Positions 23,756-35,839 are shown, numbered from the stretch's first letter. The stretch: 64,000 nt of DNA from Sipunculus nudus (GCA_026874595.1 CM049313.1:63245659-63309658); one strand, 5' to 3'. Notes: generated from the sequence alone by a model not told the origin. Made by a program: numbers and translations.

Positions 23756-24819
23756 CAGTGCTATGGATGAAAAATCAGGTGTTCGGGTTGAAAAGTGTGG
23801 AAAAGTGGTGTCCAGAAAGGCCATTTTGATGTATAAATTAGATAACGGCCCGATGTAGCATTTTGTGGGTGGTTGAAATTCTGTGTTTGTTGGAGCAGGG
23901 TGAAATGGCTTGTTTTCCTGAATATTGGTGTAAATCCGGGCTGAATGAAAGCAGAATCATTGGTGTGTGAGCATTATTGCAGCTGTGAGGTAGAAAAGCA
24001 GATGGCTGAAAATCACCAAATTCCAGTCTGAGCACTTTTTTTTTAATTTCAAAGCGGTGTCAGACTTTTGCAGAAGGAGATTGGCCCTGTGCTTTGCAAT
24101 GCCAGCTGGTGGGTGCCAGAGGGTTACTGTGATACAAAAACCTGGTGTGGGTTGAAAAATGTGGCCAATTTGTAGGTATACAATATATAGTGGCCCTGTC
24201 GACTATGTCGTGGTTGGTGGAAAGTCTGTGCCACGTTGATAAGGCTACAAAACCTCTTTGCCCATATTGATGTACTTAGTCACAGCTTGTAAGAGCAAAA
24301 ATATTTTCAACACGTGACCCAGCCCATTTGTTCTTCAGCTAATAACCTAGATAAACCATTATACGAGGATGTTCGTTGTTCAATTAACGCGCTAGAAATT
24401 TCCGTAAACAAGATATATGAATGCGGCGCTTCTGTTCCTCCGAGGCTCATGTCGAACCTTCCCTTTTTCAAGATAGTGACAAGTTATTTATAGTTCAACA
24501 GGCAGGCATCGTGCCTTTTAGTTAAAACAAAAAGTAAATAGGTTATAAATCATTAACATTTAATTAGTTTTTAATAGTTGGAACGAAAAAAAACAATTGA
24601 GGACCAATTCCGCACATTTTAAGTCCCATGTTGATCAGTGTCGATTGTATGAAATTTGCCATTTCTGCTGCATCCAGAGATGTGCATAGAGGTAAAGCCA
24701 TATAACACAATTGCCTATAAAAATTATTAATATAGATTTTACATAAAATTAACCCAATTCCTGAAGGATAAACATTTTTATTAGCTTTTCCACACAAAAC
24801 AAATTTCAGGTGTAAAGGA
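23756..24819. other. non-coding DNA, no feature recognised
   Basis: GTG-rich on the + strand up to 24250, then AT-rich. No domain or splice-supported gene is seen. Confidence 0.45.
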
Positions 24820-25425
24820 AGTTAATAACAATAGATCACGTAATCATGACCAGCACAAATTTTCTTACGAAGATAAAATAAAATCAGATTCTGTAAAACT
24901 AGGCAGCGTGAAATGTCTAGGGGAATGAATGAAGAAGTCAGTGGTTTTTTGTCAACAAATAATTATAATTTATTCCTAGAACAATCCTAACATTACAATA
25001 CATTAAATCAACACAATTACACAGTATAACAAAGAAATGTACAGTACCAGAGTGTCCGGATCCTTGGCTTTGATTTTTGGATACCACCATTGTCACAGCT
25101 CAACAGGAGTCCTTTAAAACCAATAATTCACGTAAATAGTAATAATCCAAAAAAACTGGGGACCGTCCGTATAAAATCTGTATTAAGTCCGTTGAATATC
25201 TGACACCACTGCAATTATAGGTAAGGTCCCAAAACTGATGACAAAGTATCACTCTTAGTGCTCGCTAGTATATTCCTTTCAGCCGGCTCTAAACACAGCC
25301 CTTAATTTATAGCTTCTCTAGAAAAAAGAACGCTGTGTCTCTACGCTTCAGACCCACACGCGAACCAGCGCCCAACAAGCGAGGTTCTTATAGCAACGAA
25401 CCATGCCTGCGCAACACGAATCAGA
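24820..25425 (-). mobile_element. antisense LTR fragment next to the gypsy internal region
   Basis: It aligns with the reverse complement of the LTR at 26986-27756 ('cagattctgtaaaactaggc', 'gaatgaagaagtcagtggtt', 'acagtataacaa', 'ggataccacca', 'aacacagc', 'atgcctgcgc'). It therefore points against the gag-pol remnant beside it and cannot be its 5' LTR. The terminal TGTTACGG is eroded. Confidence 0.8.
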
Positions 25426-26985
25426 ATGCCAACAGACACATGTAATACTCATAATACTCCTGAAACACATGGAAGAATAAAAACATGTAAAAGTCCTGAA
25501 ACACTTAACATTGCTGCTCAATTAGCTTATGATTATTCATTAACACACAAGATGCCCTTTACTAGCAAATCAAACCAGTCATTCACAAACAAGAATGTAA
25601 ATCAGTATGGTTAAAAGAAGTTTAAAGAGCAGTCACCCAGCATAGGAGTCCTGATAGTTCAGCAAAGTCCATTACTACACTTCAGTCAACGTCCACTGTG
25701 TCTTAATCCAACCAAGGCCTGTCATTTTAAAAAAAAAAATCTGTAATTACTGCAAAAAGGAAGGTCATCTAATATCTGACTGCTGGAAACTTGCAAATAA
25801 ACCTTGCAAAAATAGTGACAGAAAAGCCGTCACTTGATCAGGACACTGATCCGAAAAGTCAGGAAATTCTTGGTTTGTATCCTTCATGTGCTGTAACTGA
25901 CAGAACGAGCGACAGAAGTGTCCGCATTTGTGACGCTGCAAGGACTGTACCAGTATAAATTTAAGCCGTTTGGCATGAAGAACTCGCCAGCCACGGTCCA
26001 GTGCCTCATCCATATGGTTGTCAAGGACATTCAGGGCTGCGACGCATATATGGCTGACCTTATCGTGTACAGCGACACCTGGGAGAAACATTTGCAAATT
26101 CTTCGCGACCTCTTCGAAAGATACAGCGAAGCACGTCTGACCGTCAACTTAGTTAAATCTGAGTTTTGACATGCTCAAGTAACTTTTTTGGGTCATATTG
26201 TAGGGCAGGGTCAGGTAAAACCTGTTGATGCTTAAATAAGTGCTATTTCTGCATTTCCAAAACCAGAAAACAAAAAGCAAATAATGCGTTTTTTTGGTAT
26301 AGTTGGATACTACAGGAAATTTTGTCCAAATTTTTCTGCTGTTACTGAACCTTTGACTAATTTGATAAAGAAGAAGCAAAAGTTTGTATGGAATGTTCAG
26401 TGTGAAAACGCATTTCAGAATATGAAAGCAATTCTGCAAAGTTCACCAGTTTCAGCAGCTTCAGACTTTTCTGTACCTTTTAAGTTAGCTGTAGATGCTA
26501 GTGATACTGCTGCTGGTGCTGTTTTGTTACAAGAACGCAGTGATGGCATATATTATCCAATTTGTTATTTTTTAAGAAAGTTTAATGCAAACCAGAAAAA
26601 CTACTCCACTATTGAAAAAGAATGTTTGGCTTTGATTTTGGCATTGCAACATTTTGAAATTTATGTTACTTCATCAGTCAAGCCTATTATTGTCATAGGG
26701 GGTCACAATCCCCTCACGTTCATGAACAAGTTGAAGTGTAAAAATCAAAGATTGTTGAGATGGAGTTTGTTTTTACGGGATTACAATCTTGAAATCAGAC
26801 ACATTAAAGGGAAAGACAATGTACTTGCTGATTACTTATCGAGATGTTTATGAAACGTTGTAAACGAAATGTTTATGTAATGTGTGTAATAAGATGATTT
26901 TTGAAATATTGTAACAATTTAGTGATTGTGATCGCAGAAAGAACGTTATTGAGAAAACTTTCTTTTTTTCTTACAGGAGGGGGAA
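25426..26985 (+). pseudogene. Ty3/gypsy gag-pol remnant, RNase H last
   Basis: Gag end: a C-x2-C-x4-H-x4-C zinc knuckle at 25742-25783. Only about 135 bp later, pol resumes inside reverse transcriptase (25918, GLYQYKFKPFGMKNSPA), so protease and the RT N-terminus are deleted. RT continues to 26167 (stop), crosses another stop at 26234-26236 and leads through LGHIVGQG and FFGIVGYYRKFCPNF into RNase H (DASDTAAGAVL, IEKECLALILALQHF, HNPLTF, GKDNVLADYLSR), ending at a stop at 26851-26853. The YxDD box reads YMAD and the RNase H TDH motif reads GGH, so both active sites are broken. No integrase follows; a polypurine tract (GGAGGGGGAA) and the 3' LTR begin 132 bp after the stop. Confidence 0.9.
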
Positions 26986-27756
26986 TGTTACAGGTGTCTC
27001 TTTTATTGTGTAAAGCAGTCTTGCATGTGTTTGTGTAGCGCTAGCATTGTCCGTTGCCATGAAAGACGCGCGAGCCGGGCCGGCCCACATGAGGGATCTG
27101 ACGTGTAGAAACACAGCGCTCATGCTGTGATCTGGAACTTTCTGGGCTGGTCGCGCTCTCTGAGGGCGTGTCTTGTTCTTTTTTTTTTGTGCGCGAGAGA
27201 GGAGAGAGAAATATTCCAGCGTACACGGAAGAGAGTGAGTCAGTTTGTGGACATTTCCAATAATTGCAGCAGTTATAGATCTTCTTCGAAATTTGAAAAG
27301 GATTAAATATAGTCTTCAGTTTGCCTTTGGGATCACTACCAGAATTTTACTTTGGATTACAACAGAATGATTTTGTGATTGAATTGGACTATTGTTCTCT
27401 GAGAAGATTAATGTGAAATGTTCATCAGGATTATTCGTTTTAAAGGACTTGTTGTCGCTATAACAGTGGTGGTATCCAGGTACTGTACACTTTATTTATT
27501 ATACATTGTAATTGTATTGAATTACTGTTATATGTTGTTATACTGTGTAATTGTTTTGATTCAGTGTTTTGTAATGTTAGGGCTGTTTTTGGACTAAATC
27601 ATAATTATTTGTTAATTAAAAACCACTGACTTCTTTAGTCAATTCCCTAGACATTTCACGCTGCCTAGTCTTACAGAATCTGTTTTTTATTTATCTCCTT
27701 AACAAACTTTATGCTCGTCAAGACTACATGATCTGTTGTTTTTAGGTTCCGTAACA
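26986..27756 (+). mobile_element. 3' LTR of the Ty3/gypsy element
   Basis: Bounded by TGTTACAG... and ...GTAACA, directly after a polypurine tract. 771 bp. It contains the landmarks that identify the other five LTR pieces in the window ('ggtatccaggtactgtacac', 'aaccactgacttctt', 'ctagacatttcacgctgcc', 'ttaggttccgtaaca'). Confidence 0.9.
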
Positions 27757-28129
27757 AATGTAAAATATTCACGTTAAAATGGATGCATGACACTCCATTA
27801 ATTTAACAATATAAACCTATAGCTTTTTTACATGTTAATCGAATTTGGGTTATTGTTATATTGTAATGATGCATATATCGTTAAATTCAACAGAAATATA
27901 GAAATTAGACAATATAATAAAATACAATTGAAATTGTGTGTGTATTGACGCTCTGCTTTGACCTTGAGTTATGTCCTTGACCTTGAGTTTTTTTCCTTTT
28001 CACTTTTATTTGTTAGGAGTAACCGCTTACTTTTTTAAAGCAGATTTTATCCAAGTAGATGTACATCTGCAGAATTATTCTCCGCTTTCGGAATACGTGA
28101 CACTGCAGTTTCACACGATTCCTCTCACA

Positions 28130-28330
28130 TTTATATACTAGGGTTAAGCAGGCCCGGTGACTAATCGTTGCCATTGCGGGGTCATACAACCGAAGAAACC
28201 CCAAAAGGCGCATTGGTATTTTAGTCAAATGGCCGTTGGGCGCGGCCTTCCCATTTAACCTGCAAAGCACTCATCCTGGGTGAGGGCCGACCGAGAAAAA
28301 TCCGGCTTTAAGTCCTGTGCTACAAAGCAG
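28130..28330. repeat. dispersed repeat, possibly SINE-derived
   Basis: 'ggggtcatacaaccgaagaa' and 'ccccaaaaggcgcattgg' match a block at 61500-61550 ('gggtcataacacaaaggaa', 'cccgaaaggcgcactcg'). The second copy sits beside a tRNA-like stretch. Confidence 0.5.
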
Positions 28331-28379
28331 AGCCACAGAAGCCGGTCAACCTTGAAGAATGTTTATCCGCAAGTTCTAC

Positions 28380-29451
28380 TAACCAGGGATATATCACAGG
28401 AGGGGGTTCAAATGTTAAATGTCGTGACCTTGTTTGTGAACCGTTAACATACAAAAAAATATGACAACATAAGTTAATAGATTGATAAGGCTATAAGCTT
28501 TATGTTAGTGTGTAGTTTGCAAGCTTTTACCATGCAATTCAAAGGATTTACAACTAACTGAAAAATCAAGAAATATTTAAAGCCATGATCTTTATCTTGC
28601 TTGATGACCTTGCAACAGCAGGGAGATAATTGTAAACATTGATTTTTAAACTGCTGAGGATACAGGCTGTAAAATAATACATTTTGCCAGCTTTTTCATT
28701 CAGAACCTTCAGGAATTAATACTAGAAACTGACCCTGGATTGTATATTTTTACTGATAAATTTTGGTGACTCTGTATATCGTCTGTATACAATATATCAG
28801 TTATTAGATTCAACTATAACGTCTGAAGGGATCAAACGGGTCTAAAAAGGGAAACTATTCATTGAAATAGGCCTAATGGTCGACTGTCACGATCAAACTG
28901 AACCAAAACAAATGCATCTTGAAGGGCTTTGTATGATCTGACATAGCGCCATTAGCTGCTTTTTTGTTTACAGAACATTATGAATTTAATATATTAAACA
29001 TCAGTATAAAGGCTTCAACTTTTTTAAGGATATGCTGCCACGTCAAAAATAAAAATACAAACTTAATGTGTATTCAGATACATCAAAATACGTATAACCA
29101 TTAGACACTATCTGTTTATCATTGTGTCGATTCGCCGCCGACAAAAAAATAACAATATTGTGCTCATGGTATTATGTTCAAGATATCTTCAAAGGGATGT
29201 GTCCCATTGGCATTGAAATGTGAAATATTATTAACTTTATAAAGACACCCTTTCATCGTGTGACTTTGGTTTTTTTCAAAGCTCATGTGCATATACCTAT
29301 GACACATGCCATATAATATGCGGACGTGTCCAAAGGGGAAACGTGTACCATACCGTCAGTTCACAGCCTTCCTGGACATTACTTCACAGACTTACGGGAC
29401 ATTACAGTCCAAACTCTAAGAACGAATCCATAGATATACAACAAAGCAAAA
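28380..29451 (+). repeat. 5' flank shared by the lectin paralogs (B copy)
   Basis: From 'ctaaccagggatatatcaca' (28379) onward it aligns with the DNA upstream of C (from 40926) and D (from 47129), ending at exon 1. The duplicated promoter side is therefore at least about 1 kb. Confidence 0.75.
29311..29319 (+). promoter_or_regulatory. TATA-like element of lectin gene B
   Basis: ATATAATAT, 141 bases before the ATG, with the flanks 'catgcc' and 'gcgga' also kept in D. Confidence 0.5.
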
Positions 29452-29518
29452 ATGTCATGGAAGGGTGTATTGTTCTTCAGAAAAGAAGTAATTTTCGTGT
29501 TTGTTATTGGAGTTCCGG
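29452..29518 (+). CDS. lectin B exon 1: signal peptide
   Basis: Twenty-two codons plus one base; basic start (MSWKG, RKE) and hydrophobic core (VIFVFVIGVP), donor GGTGAGT. An octamer-like ATTTGCAT sits just inside the intron. Confidence 0.8.
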
Positions 29519-31339
29519 GTGAGTATTTGCATATATTAGTCATAAAAGCCATGGGCTCACTATAAGTCTGATCAGTGAAACATGTTTTTTAATAGAGGTT
29601 TAACAAAAATGATATCAGAGGTTTCTCACCTGAAATAGATTCATTTATGGTGTCTTAGCGCACAAATAAAACCCTACTCGATTCCAACTATTGCATGGTG
29701 TTATTTACACCTAACATAAAAAATGGGAAAATATTAAAATGGATGAAATATTTAAGTGGCCATAACAGCAATGCTCAGACACAGAGAAACACTCAAAGTT
29801 GTCCTTTCCAACGAGCATTAAGGTGCCCGCTCATCTGGTGGCAATCTGTGACCTAAAAGGTACATTTCATACCTTAAGAACAAGGTCAATATCAAATTAA
29901 GCAGGAAAAAAGCCACGTCGCCATGTTATGTCAATCTTTTAAAAAAGTATTAAAAAACATATCTGAAGTGTTATTTCTATTGATTTTAGGGTTCCCATCC
30001 ATTTGGTGGCATATCTAAATGGTGCCTATCATGTATTCAGGATAAGGTCAACGTCAAATTTGGGAGAGAAAAAGCAACAATCGCCATGATAAAGCATGTC
30101 TAAGCAAGAAAGAGACATAGAAAAGCAGTTGTCATTTCCAACTAACTTTAGAATGCCCATGAATATGTTGATACTTTTGAGGTCAGGAAAAGGTCAAGGT
30201 CAAATTTGGAAGGAAAGGAATAACTCGCCATTATATATCATGTTATAGGAACATATTTTAGCGTCATTTCTTTTGACTTCAGGATGCTCATTCATTTGTT
30301 GATACTTTGATGTCATAATGGGTACGTATCAAGCAATAAGGCAAAGTCAATGTCAAACTCGGAAGGGAAAGAGCAACAGTCGCCATCATATGGCATGTTT
30401 TCGCAACAAAATGACAGGGAAAGGCATTAAAGTTTTCATTTCAAGTTTCACATTTCATTTATTTCAATATCACTTTCTTGCAAATGCGTACCATTCCATG
30501 GCCATTTTGGCTCTTTTCTTTAACACTTGACTTTGACCTTAATACATGATATGAACATTTCCTGGCCTCAAACTATCACCAAATAAATGAGCACTCTTAA
30601 TTTAGACGTAAATGACTCAGTGACTGTGTATCTATGTTACTTTCTTGCAAAAACATTCCATGGCATTGTCGGTTTGGCTGCATCTTTTTCCTAACTTCTT
30701 GATCTTTATGCACGATATTCCAAAAACATGCTAAATCATGGCGAGTATTGCTTTTTTCTTCCAAATTGAACTCTGACCTTGACCCCGAGACATGACATGG
30801 AACTTTCCTGACCTCAGAGGTAGCACCAAATCAGGGGACATTCTCAAGCTAGACGGAAATGACAACTTAATTGCGTTTCTTTATCACTTTCTTGCGGAAA
30901 CGTTCCATATAATTGCAATTGTTCCTTTTTCTCTTCCATGTTTAACATTGTGCTTGACCTTAATGCATGATATGTAGCTTTTATGACCTCTGAAATGTCA
31001 CCAAATGAACAGCCATCCTATAGCCAGTCGAAAATTAAAAATAAAATGTGTTTGTAAGTCGTTTAATTTTGTAATGTTTACTATTTTAATATGTCACCCC
31101 TTTTAATGGCGGCCATATTCGATTTTTGGTAGAAATGACACTTTGCTATGGGTGGAATCCGGTAGAATATAGTTGCGTACAAACACACCATAAATGAATT
31201 CAGTTATGAAAAAAAAACCTTTCATTACAATTTTCTTCAACCTAAAACTTTCTTTTTGTTGCTAGGACTACAATACCCCAAACCCAGGACAAAGCGCATT
31301 CACAATACTCAGCATAAAGTTCATGTGCTTGTTTTGGTG

Positions 31340-31412
<73 letters not shown>

Positions 31413-34400
31413 GATGCTTACTAAATGAATTATTGTGTTTTGTGGGAATATAGCTTCGTAGATATTTAAATTATTTTACGAGATATTGCTTATGCTTAAT
31501 GTACCCAGGGTGTAATTTAGAAAGGGTTGACCTAACTTGGTATCTTGGTTTGCATACGTTAATCGAAGGGAATTGGAAAGGATGTATAAACAGCTCTCTC
31601 TGTATTAAGTCTACAGAAGACATATACAAGAAATAAAAAATTACATTTTGAACAAGAAAAACATTTTTATACGAAAATAGAGGCACAAGTGTTTTACAAA
31701 ATCTGAGTAACGTATAAACCTGGATTCCACTGTTTCACTGACAGAGCACACCGAAGAAAAGTCACAGCAGAGTTTTAGAGAGGCTTTGGCAAGAGTCACT
31801 GCATGACCAAAAGAATTGATAGGCTTACAAATTGCATTCTGCAAGTTAACAGTCGCACATAGAAGGATAATGTTACTTCCGAAAATAGGTGCTCCGATCA
31901 TATTTATGGTACATTTCGTTCAATATATTTAATGCTTCCGAAATATGTCAAAATTATACAGTAACTGTTATTTGTTGGACTTTCAAACATTTCTTTTGCA
32001 GGAAACCTTTTCACTGAGTCTGCAAGCCTTTGTAGAAATACCACAAATCGCGCACAAGTGAGGAATAACTGCTTGCGACAGAACACGCGGTGCCTCTGTC
32101 AATATTTACCAGGAACAAACTTCCTGCAGAATTCCAGTAACATTCGTACAATCATGAATATGATCTTTGATGCAAATCTTATGGAGAAAAAGAGCAAAGG
32201 AAGTGAGTATGCCAAACTGAATCCTAACCATTCTGACTAATTGTGACAATTTGGGTTAATGAGGACGTCTCCTTTAGCAACGAAGTTTTCCTCAGGTTAT
32301 ATAACGGGTTAGACTGTGTCACAGGTTTGACTTTCCTTGATTAACATATATTTACTTTATAAATGTAGAAAATCTGGGAAATTCACATATGAGATGACCA
32401 TGAAACTTCTCACATCAGAATATAGGAACGATGGTTTCTCAGGCTTCTGCTGTTAAAATTAGCAGGGGTTTTAATAGTGGCATTTGTCTGTGCTGCTGAA
32501 TATTCAGTGTTTTGAACCAGGAAGGAATGTTCGACTAACACTTTAGTTAAACCTGTATCTGGCGTCTATCACCTTTAGATCAGCATAAAAAAAGTCTGAA
32601 AAGGCCAATTCCAAGAGACACCGGGTTATCACTTTGTTTATATCCATGTCTTAAAATGGTGGGGGACCCGCCAAAAAAAATCAAATCATATTCAACAAAG
32701 ACATCTTTACGGAAGTCAGACGATTCATAAATTCTACAGATAAGACCGGTGATTAGCCGGCTTGAACACTCATCCATGTAACCTCCCACCCCTCAACCCC
32801 ATCTCCCAACCCAACACCCGCATCGCGATGTTTACTGGTCTAACCGCAATGTTTTAATGGTCCAACCCAATTATTTTTGTTTGCCCGAACATTATGATTT
32901 GTTATAAATGGTGAATACTATTACCCGCATCGCAATGTTTAAAGCTCTATATATTAATACTCATTCAATTATTATTTCAGAACCAGGGAAATGTCCACCT
33001 GGCTTCGCCCATATTTACATGATTCAGGGTGCTTCCACTCAGGCGTCCTGCTACATGAAAGAAGTCAAACATCTGTCTTGGCCCGAGGCAAGGCAGACAT
33101 GTAAACGAGTTTCAGCGACCTTGCTCAGCATAGAAACACACGCAGAATCAGAGCATCTGCGACAGATTTTCCACAGCCCCCGTAAGTATGGCCCGGTCAG
33201 ATCATCTGGTGTCCTTAATTCAGAGGTGTTCCCAATAGAGAGGTGGCCATTAAGGAAGGTTTTCTCTGCTCCACCATATTATTTCCTAAAATGAATAACC
33301 ACATGGTCCTCTGGGATTTTTTTATATGATCCAATATTCTACGGACAAACCGGTGACAATATGACGTCATTGCATTAAAACGTGAGGTATTTTAAAAGAG
33401 CCCAATCACCTATATGACCTTTAAAAACACAATGTAATCTCTTCAAGCTTTTATCAAATAGGCAATTTACCGCACACAGGCAGATTGTTTTGTTTATATC
33501 AATGTGTTTATAATATATCGGGCCTGCCAAAATAATCATAACAAATTCAACAAGGGCTTCTGGCTGTAAGTCGGACAAATCAGAGCTTTGCAAATAGGGT
33601 TTTGTAACAAATGATCATCTACCACCGCATATATGCAACCTACCACCTTAGGTTACATGTTTTTCCCGATTGTAAACATTGCTTTCTTACGAACATGTCG
33701 TTGATAAATAAGTTTATACATCCTTCAGGAAGGCCTAATAAGAATAATTCACAACCAAAATTTCCCTCACATTATTAATATATACACAGAGGAGGCCAGA
33801 AATCACATAAATTCTTTTTCAAAAGGTAAGTGAACGGGGATCCTTCACGTTTAATAAACTCAATATACAATTAAAATCACATCCGTAGTGTAGCGTTGGA
33901 AGGCAAACTGAACAAATCTCATCCTTTCCCTTATACCCTATTTTTATAAGGCTTCAGGTCTGTAGTTAAGAAATCCCAATGCGTTCCCCGCAATCGTCTT
34001 TGCTATAGTTTGTCTTGATTATGTAAGAATTGAAGGTTCAAGTTTATTTTAAATAATATAGAGGCCAAGGGCAAATTGGTATAAAGAATAACTAAACATA
34101 AACAAGAGAAAAGAATAAACGATATTGTTCACGTTTACAGACATCATATTTGATATTTTTTCAAAGTATGACTACATTAATAATAATTAAAATGGTTATC
34201 TTATTAGGCCTCTATCACATGGAATATAAAGGTAAAACACAAAATAGTTTCTGAGATCTGAAACTGGTTAAGTAATATTAAAAGACCTCCACACTGTGAC
34301 ATCCATTCGAAAAAAAGTACATATGTATACTGTAATGGGAACGCTGTGACGAAATATATACCATACATATATCATTGCCTTCACCAGACGGGTATGCGTT

Positions 34401-35043
34401 CATCACCGTTCGTGGTAGGCGTGTTTGTGTGTGCTTGTGTGTGCTTTTGTGTGCTTGTGTGATTTTTCATGATATAACTCGCGCAATCATGAACGGAATT
34501 TCATGAGATTTTCAGGGCTTCTCGGGAATGAGCCAGATTAGATTCTAGTGTGGGTCCGTCACATGAGCCGGTTGCAGGAATGTCATGAAGGAATATTCAC
34601 AAATGTATAGTCACTTTAGCACGAATAAACCTGGGAATATGGGTGGAATAAGTGAATGCAAACACATGGCAGAGGCTTACATTCCTTTGAATGCAGATTT
34701 TTAAAATATATATTATAGATGTTAGCATAGTTATGTGCAAACCAAGTGAACCTTATTTGTGAAAGCTCTTATAATTATTCATTGGTATTCACTCATAGAT
34801 GCGCATGAGTACTGGACTTCCGGGTCGGATGACCATTCTGAGGGTGACTGGGCCTGGACCGCCACAGGAGAGAAACTCCAATATAAAAACTGGGCACCTA
34901 ATGAACCAAACAACAGGTGGGCTCTCTTCCGTCATCAGAACTACCTCCTTCTCAGAGCACATACTTGGCAGTGGGATGACGACTATACAAATAAAAAATT
35001 TCCATCGATTTGTGAGATTAAAGTACCGTATTTTACCAAATAA
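29452..35043 (+). CDS. secreted C-type lectin B (four exons, EPN-type)
   Basis: Exons 29452-29518, 32002-32202, 32981-33181 and 34799-35043 join in frame with phase-1 introns to give 237 residues. Layout: signal peptide (22 residues plus a split Gly codon), a 67-residue N-terminal module with four Cys and NTT and NSS glycosylation sites, then a long-form CTLD. Motifs: KCPPGF (C0), ASCYM (C0'), WPEARQTC (C1), LLSIETHAESEHL, EYWTSGSDD, DWAWTATGEK, NWAPNEPNNR, TWQWDDD, SICEIK (C4). EPN with the WDD motif fits a Ca2+ site of the mannose/GlcNAc class, by family knowledge. The C2-C3 disulfide cysteines are missing. Nothing is broken: all splice sites are consensus and AATAAA follows. It is the best gene model in the array together with D. 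A LINE end and a solo LTR later landed in its 3' flank. Confidence 0.87.
29525..29532 (+). promoter_or_regulatory. octamer-like motif ATTTGCAT at the start of intron 1 (B)
   Basis: Perfect POU/octamer consensus a few bases after the donor; identical in D (48208-48215), altered in A and C. Confidence 0.25.
29760..31010. repeat. head-to-head tandem repeats in lectin B intron 1
   Basis: Direct units of about 150-165 bp carry a 'cgccatgat' core at 29917, 30081, 30228 and 30379, each with 'gtcaaattyggaagg' before it and 'cattcatttgktg' after it. From about 30470 the same unit appears inverted ('ctttcttgcaaa', 'ccatggcatt', 'atggcgagtattgc', 'ttccaaattgaa', 'gacctcagaggt'). Together they make an imperfect inverted repeat of about 1.2 kb. 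Relatives occur in D intron 1. Confidence 0.75.
31342..31409. repeat. (TA)n microsatellite in lectin B intron 1
   Basis: 68 bp of pure TA, in the paralogous position to the A intron 1 microsatellite. Confidence 0.97.
32002..32202 (+). CDS. lectin B exon 2: N-terminal Cys module
   Basis: 201 nt, phase 1-1. Cys spacing is C-x12-C-x6-C-x-C, followed by an INMIFDAN-like helix (NMIFDANLMEKK) that leads to the CTLD. Acceptor TTTTGCAG, donor GAAGTGAGT. Confidence 0.8.
32981..33181 (+). CDS. lectin B exon 3: first half of CTLD
   Basis: 201 nt, phase 1-1; acceptor TTATTTCAG, donor CCGTAAGT. Contains C0, C0', C1 and the first two helices. Confidence 0.87.
34375..34694 (-). mobile_element. hairpin-ended repeat element in lectin B intron 3 (inverted)
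   Basis: Same family as 19841-20153, opposite orientation and close to exon 4. D carries it at the same place (52725-53009); A and C do not, so the insertion happened in the B/D ancestor. Confidence 0.7.
34799..35043 (+). CDS. lectin B exon 4: second half of CTLD
   Basis: Acceptor ACTCATAG. Encodes WTSGSD, EPNN, WQWDDD and the terminus CEIKVPYFTK. Confidence 0.87.
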
Positions 35044-35142
35044 GCAAAACACTTCGATAACCTCTCGCATTATGTGGTTCTGGACAGTTTGGTTATTGCC
35101 TGATATCCAAATTTACCCATTCCCTTCAGTCATAAATGATCA

Positions 35143-35148
35143 AATAAA
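35143..35148 (+). other. polyadenylation signal AATAAA, lectin B
   Basis: AATAAA about 100 bases after the stop; the aligned site in pseudogene C has lost it by a small deletion. Confidence 0.6.
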
Positions 35149-35251
35149 TCATATTCTTGTTAAATGAAAACTAGGAATATATTTTCGAACCTGACACTGT
35201 TGCACTGAAAACACATGACTCATCATCCTGAGTAGTTTTACCAAGTCTCTC

Positions 35252-35830
35252 ACCTTGGTCTAAGGTGTACCTTTTATCTAAAAGTGTGTTTCAGGATGTT
35301 AAGACACAAGATTTTCAGTATAAATTTCTGCAGAATATTTGAGTTAATAATTACTGGTTAGAGAAGTGGAAACTTGTAACAGATAACAAATGTACTTTTT
35401 GTAGAATCAATGTGGAAAATACAGTGCATCTATTTTGGGAATGTGAATTGATTAAAGATTTTTGGTCAGAAGTAGAAATATGGTGTCATAATAGCCTGAA
35501 AGTTGATAATTTTTGTCTCGATAAAGCAGGAGTCTTTCTAGGAGTGTTTAGAGAAGAAAAGTGAAGAATTATATATTTATTATTGGTAAAAGGTATTTCT
35601 ATGGATGTAGGTGTAAAGAAACTGTTGTAACGATAACAGGATTTGAACAATATTTAAAGAATTACATGCAGATAGAATAGATTATAGCGGATAACAATAA
35701 CAAGACTCAAGATTTGATGGACAAGTGGAATGTTTAATAGACGGTGATTTATGACTTGCTTTGTAAGAGATATCATTTTTCCTTATTGTATTTTTATTAT
35801 GTATTGATTGTGGAATAAAGTTTGTAAAAA
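35252..35830 (+). mobile_element. 5'-truncated L1-like LINE insertion with 9-bp target duplication
   Basis: It encodes the C-terminal zinc-finger region of an L1-like reverse transcriptase: CTFC, then HLFWEC and IKDFW (pfam zf-RVT type), with a stop near 35563. It ends in an A-run after 'ggaataaagtttg'. AAGTCTCTC flanks it on both sides (35243-35251 and 35831-35839). The D paralog reads 'accaagtcgct' directly into 'atttcccg' (about 53578), the uninserted site. Confidence 0.9.
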
Positions 35831-35839
35831 AAGTCTCTC

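Noticed and set aside
23482-23829. 115-codon frame with Cys-rich start
   Set aside because: It is produced by the 31-bp minisatellite and the 52-bp duplication.
34789-35167. Frames of 93 and 122 codons overlapping lectin B exon 4
   Set aside because: They are other-frame shadows of the CTLD exon; the CTLD frame alone keeps family motifs. The 84-codon frame at 53144 is the same case in D.
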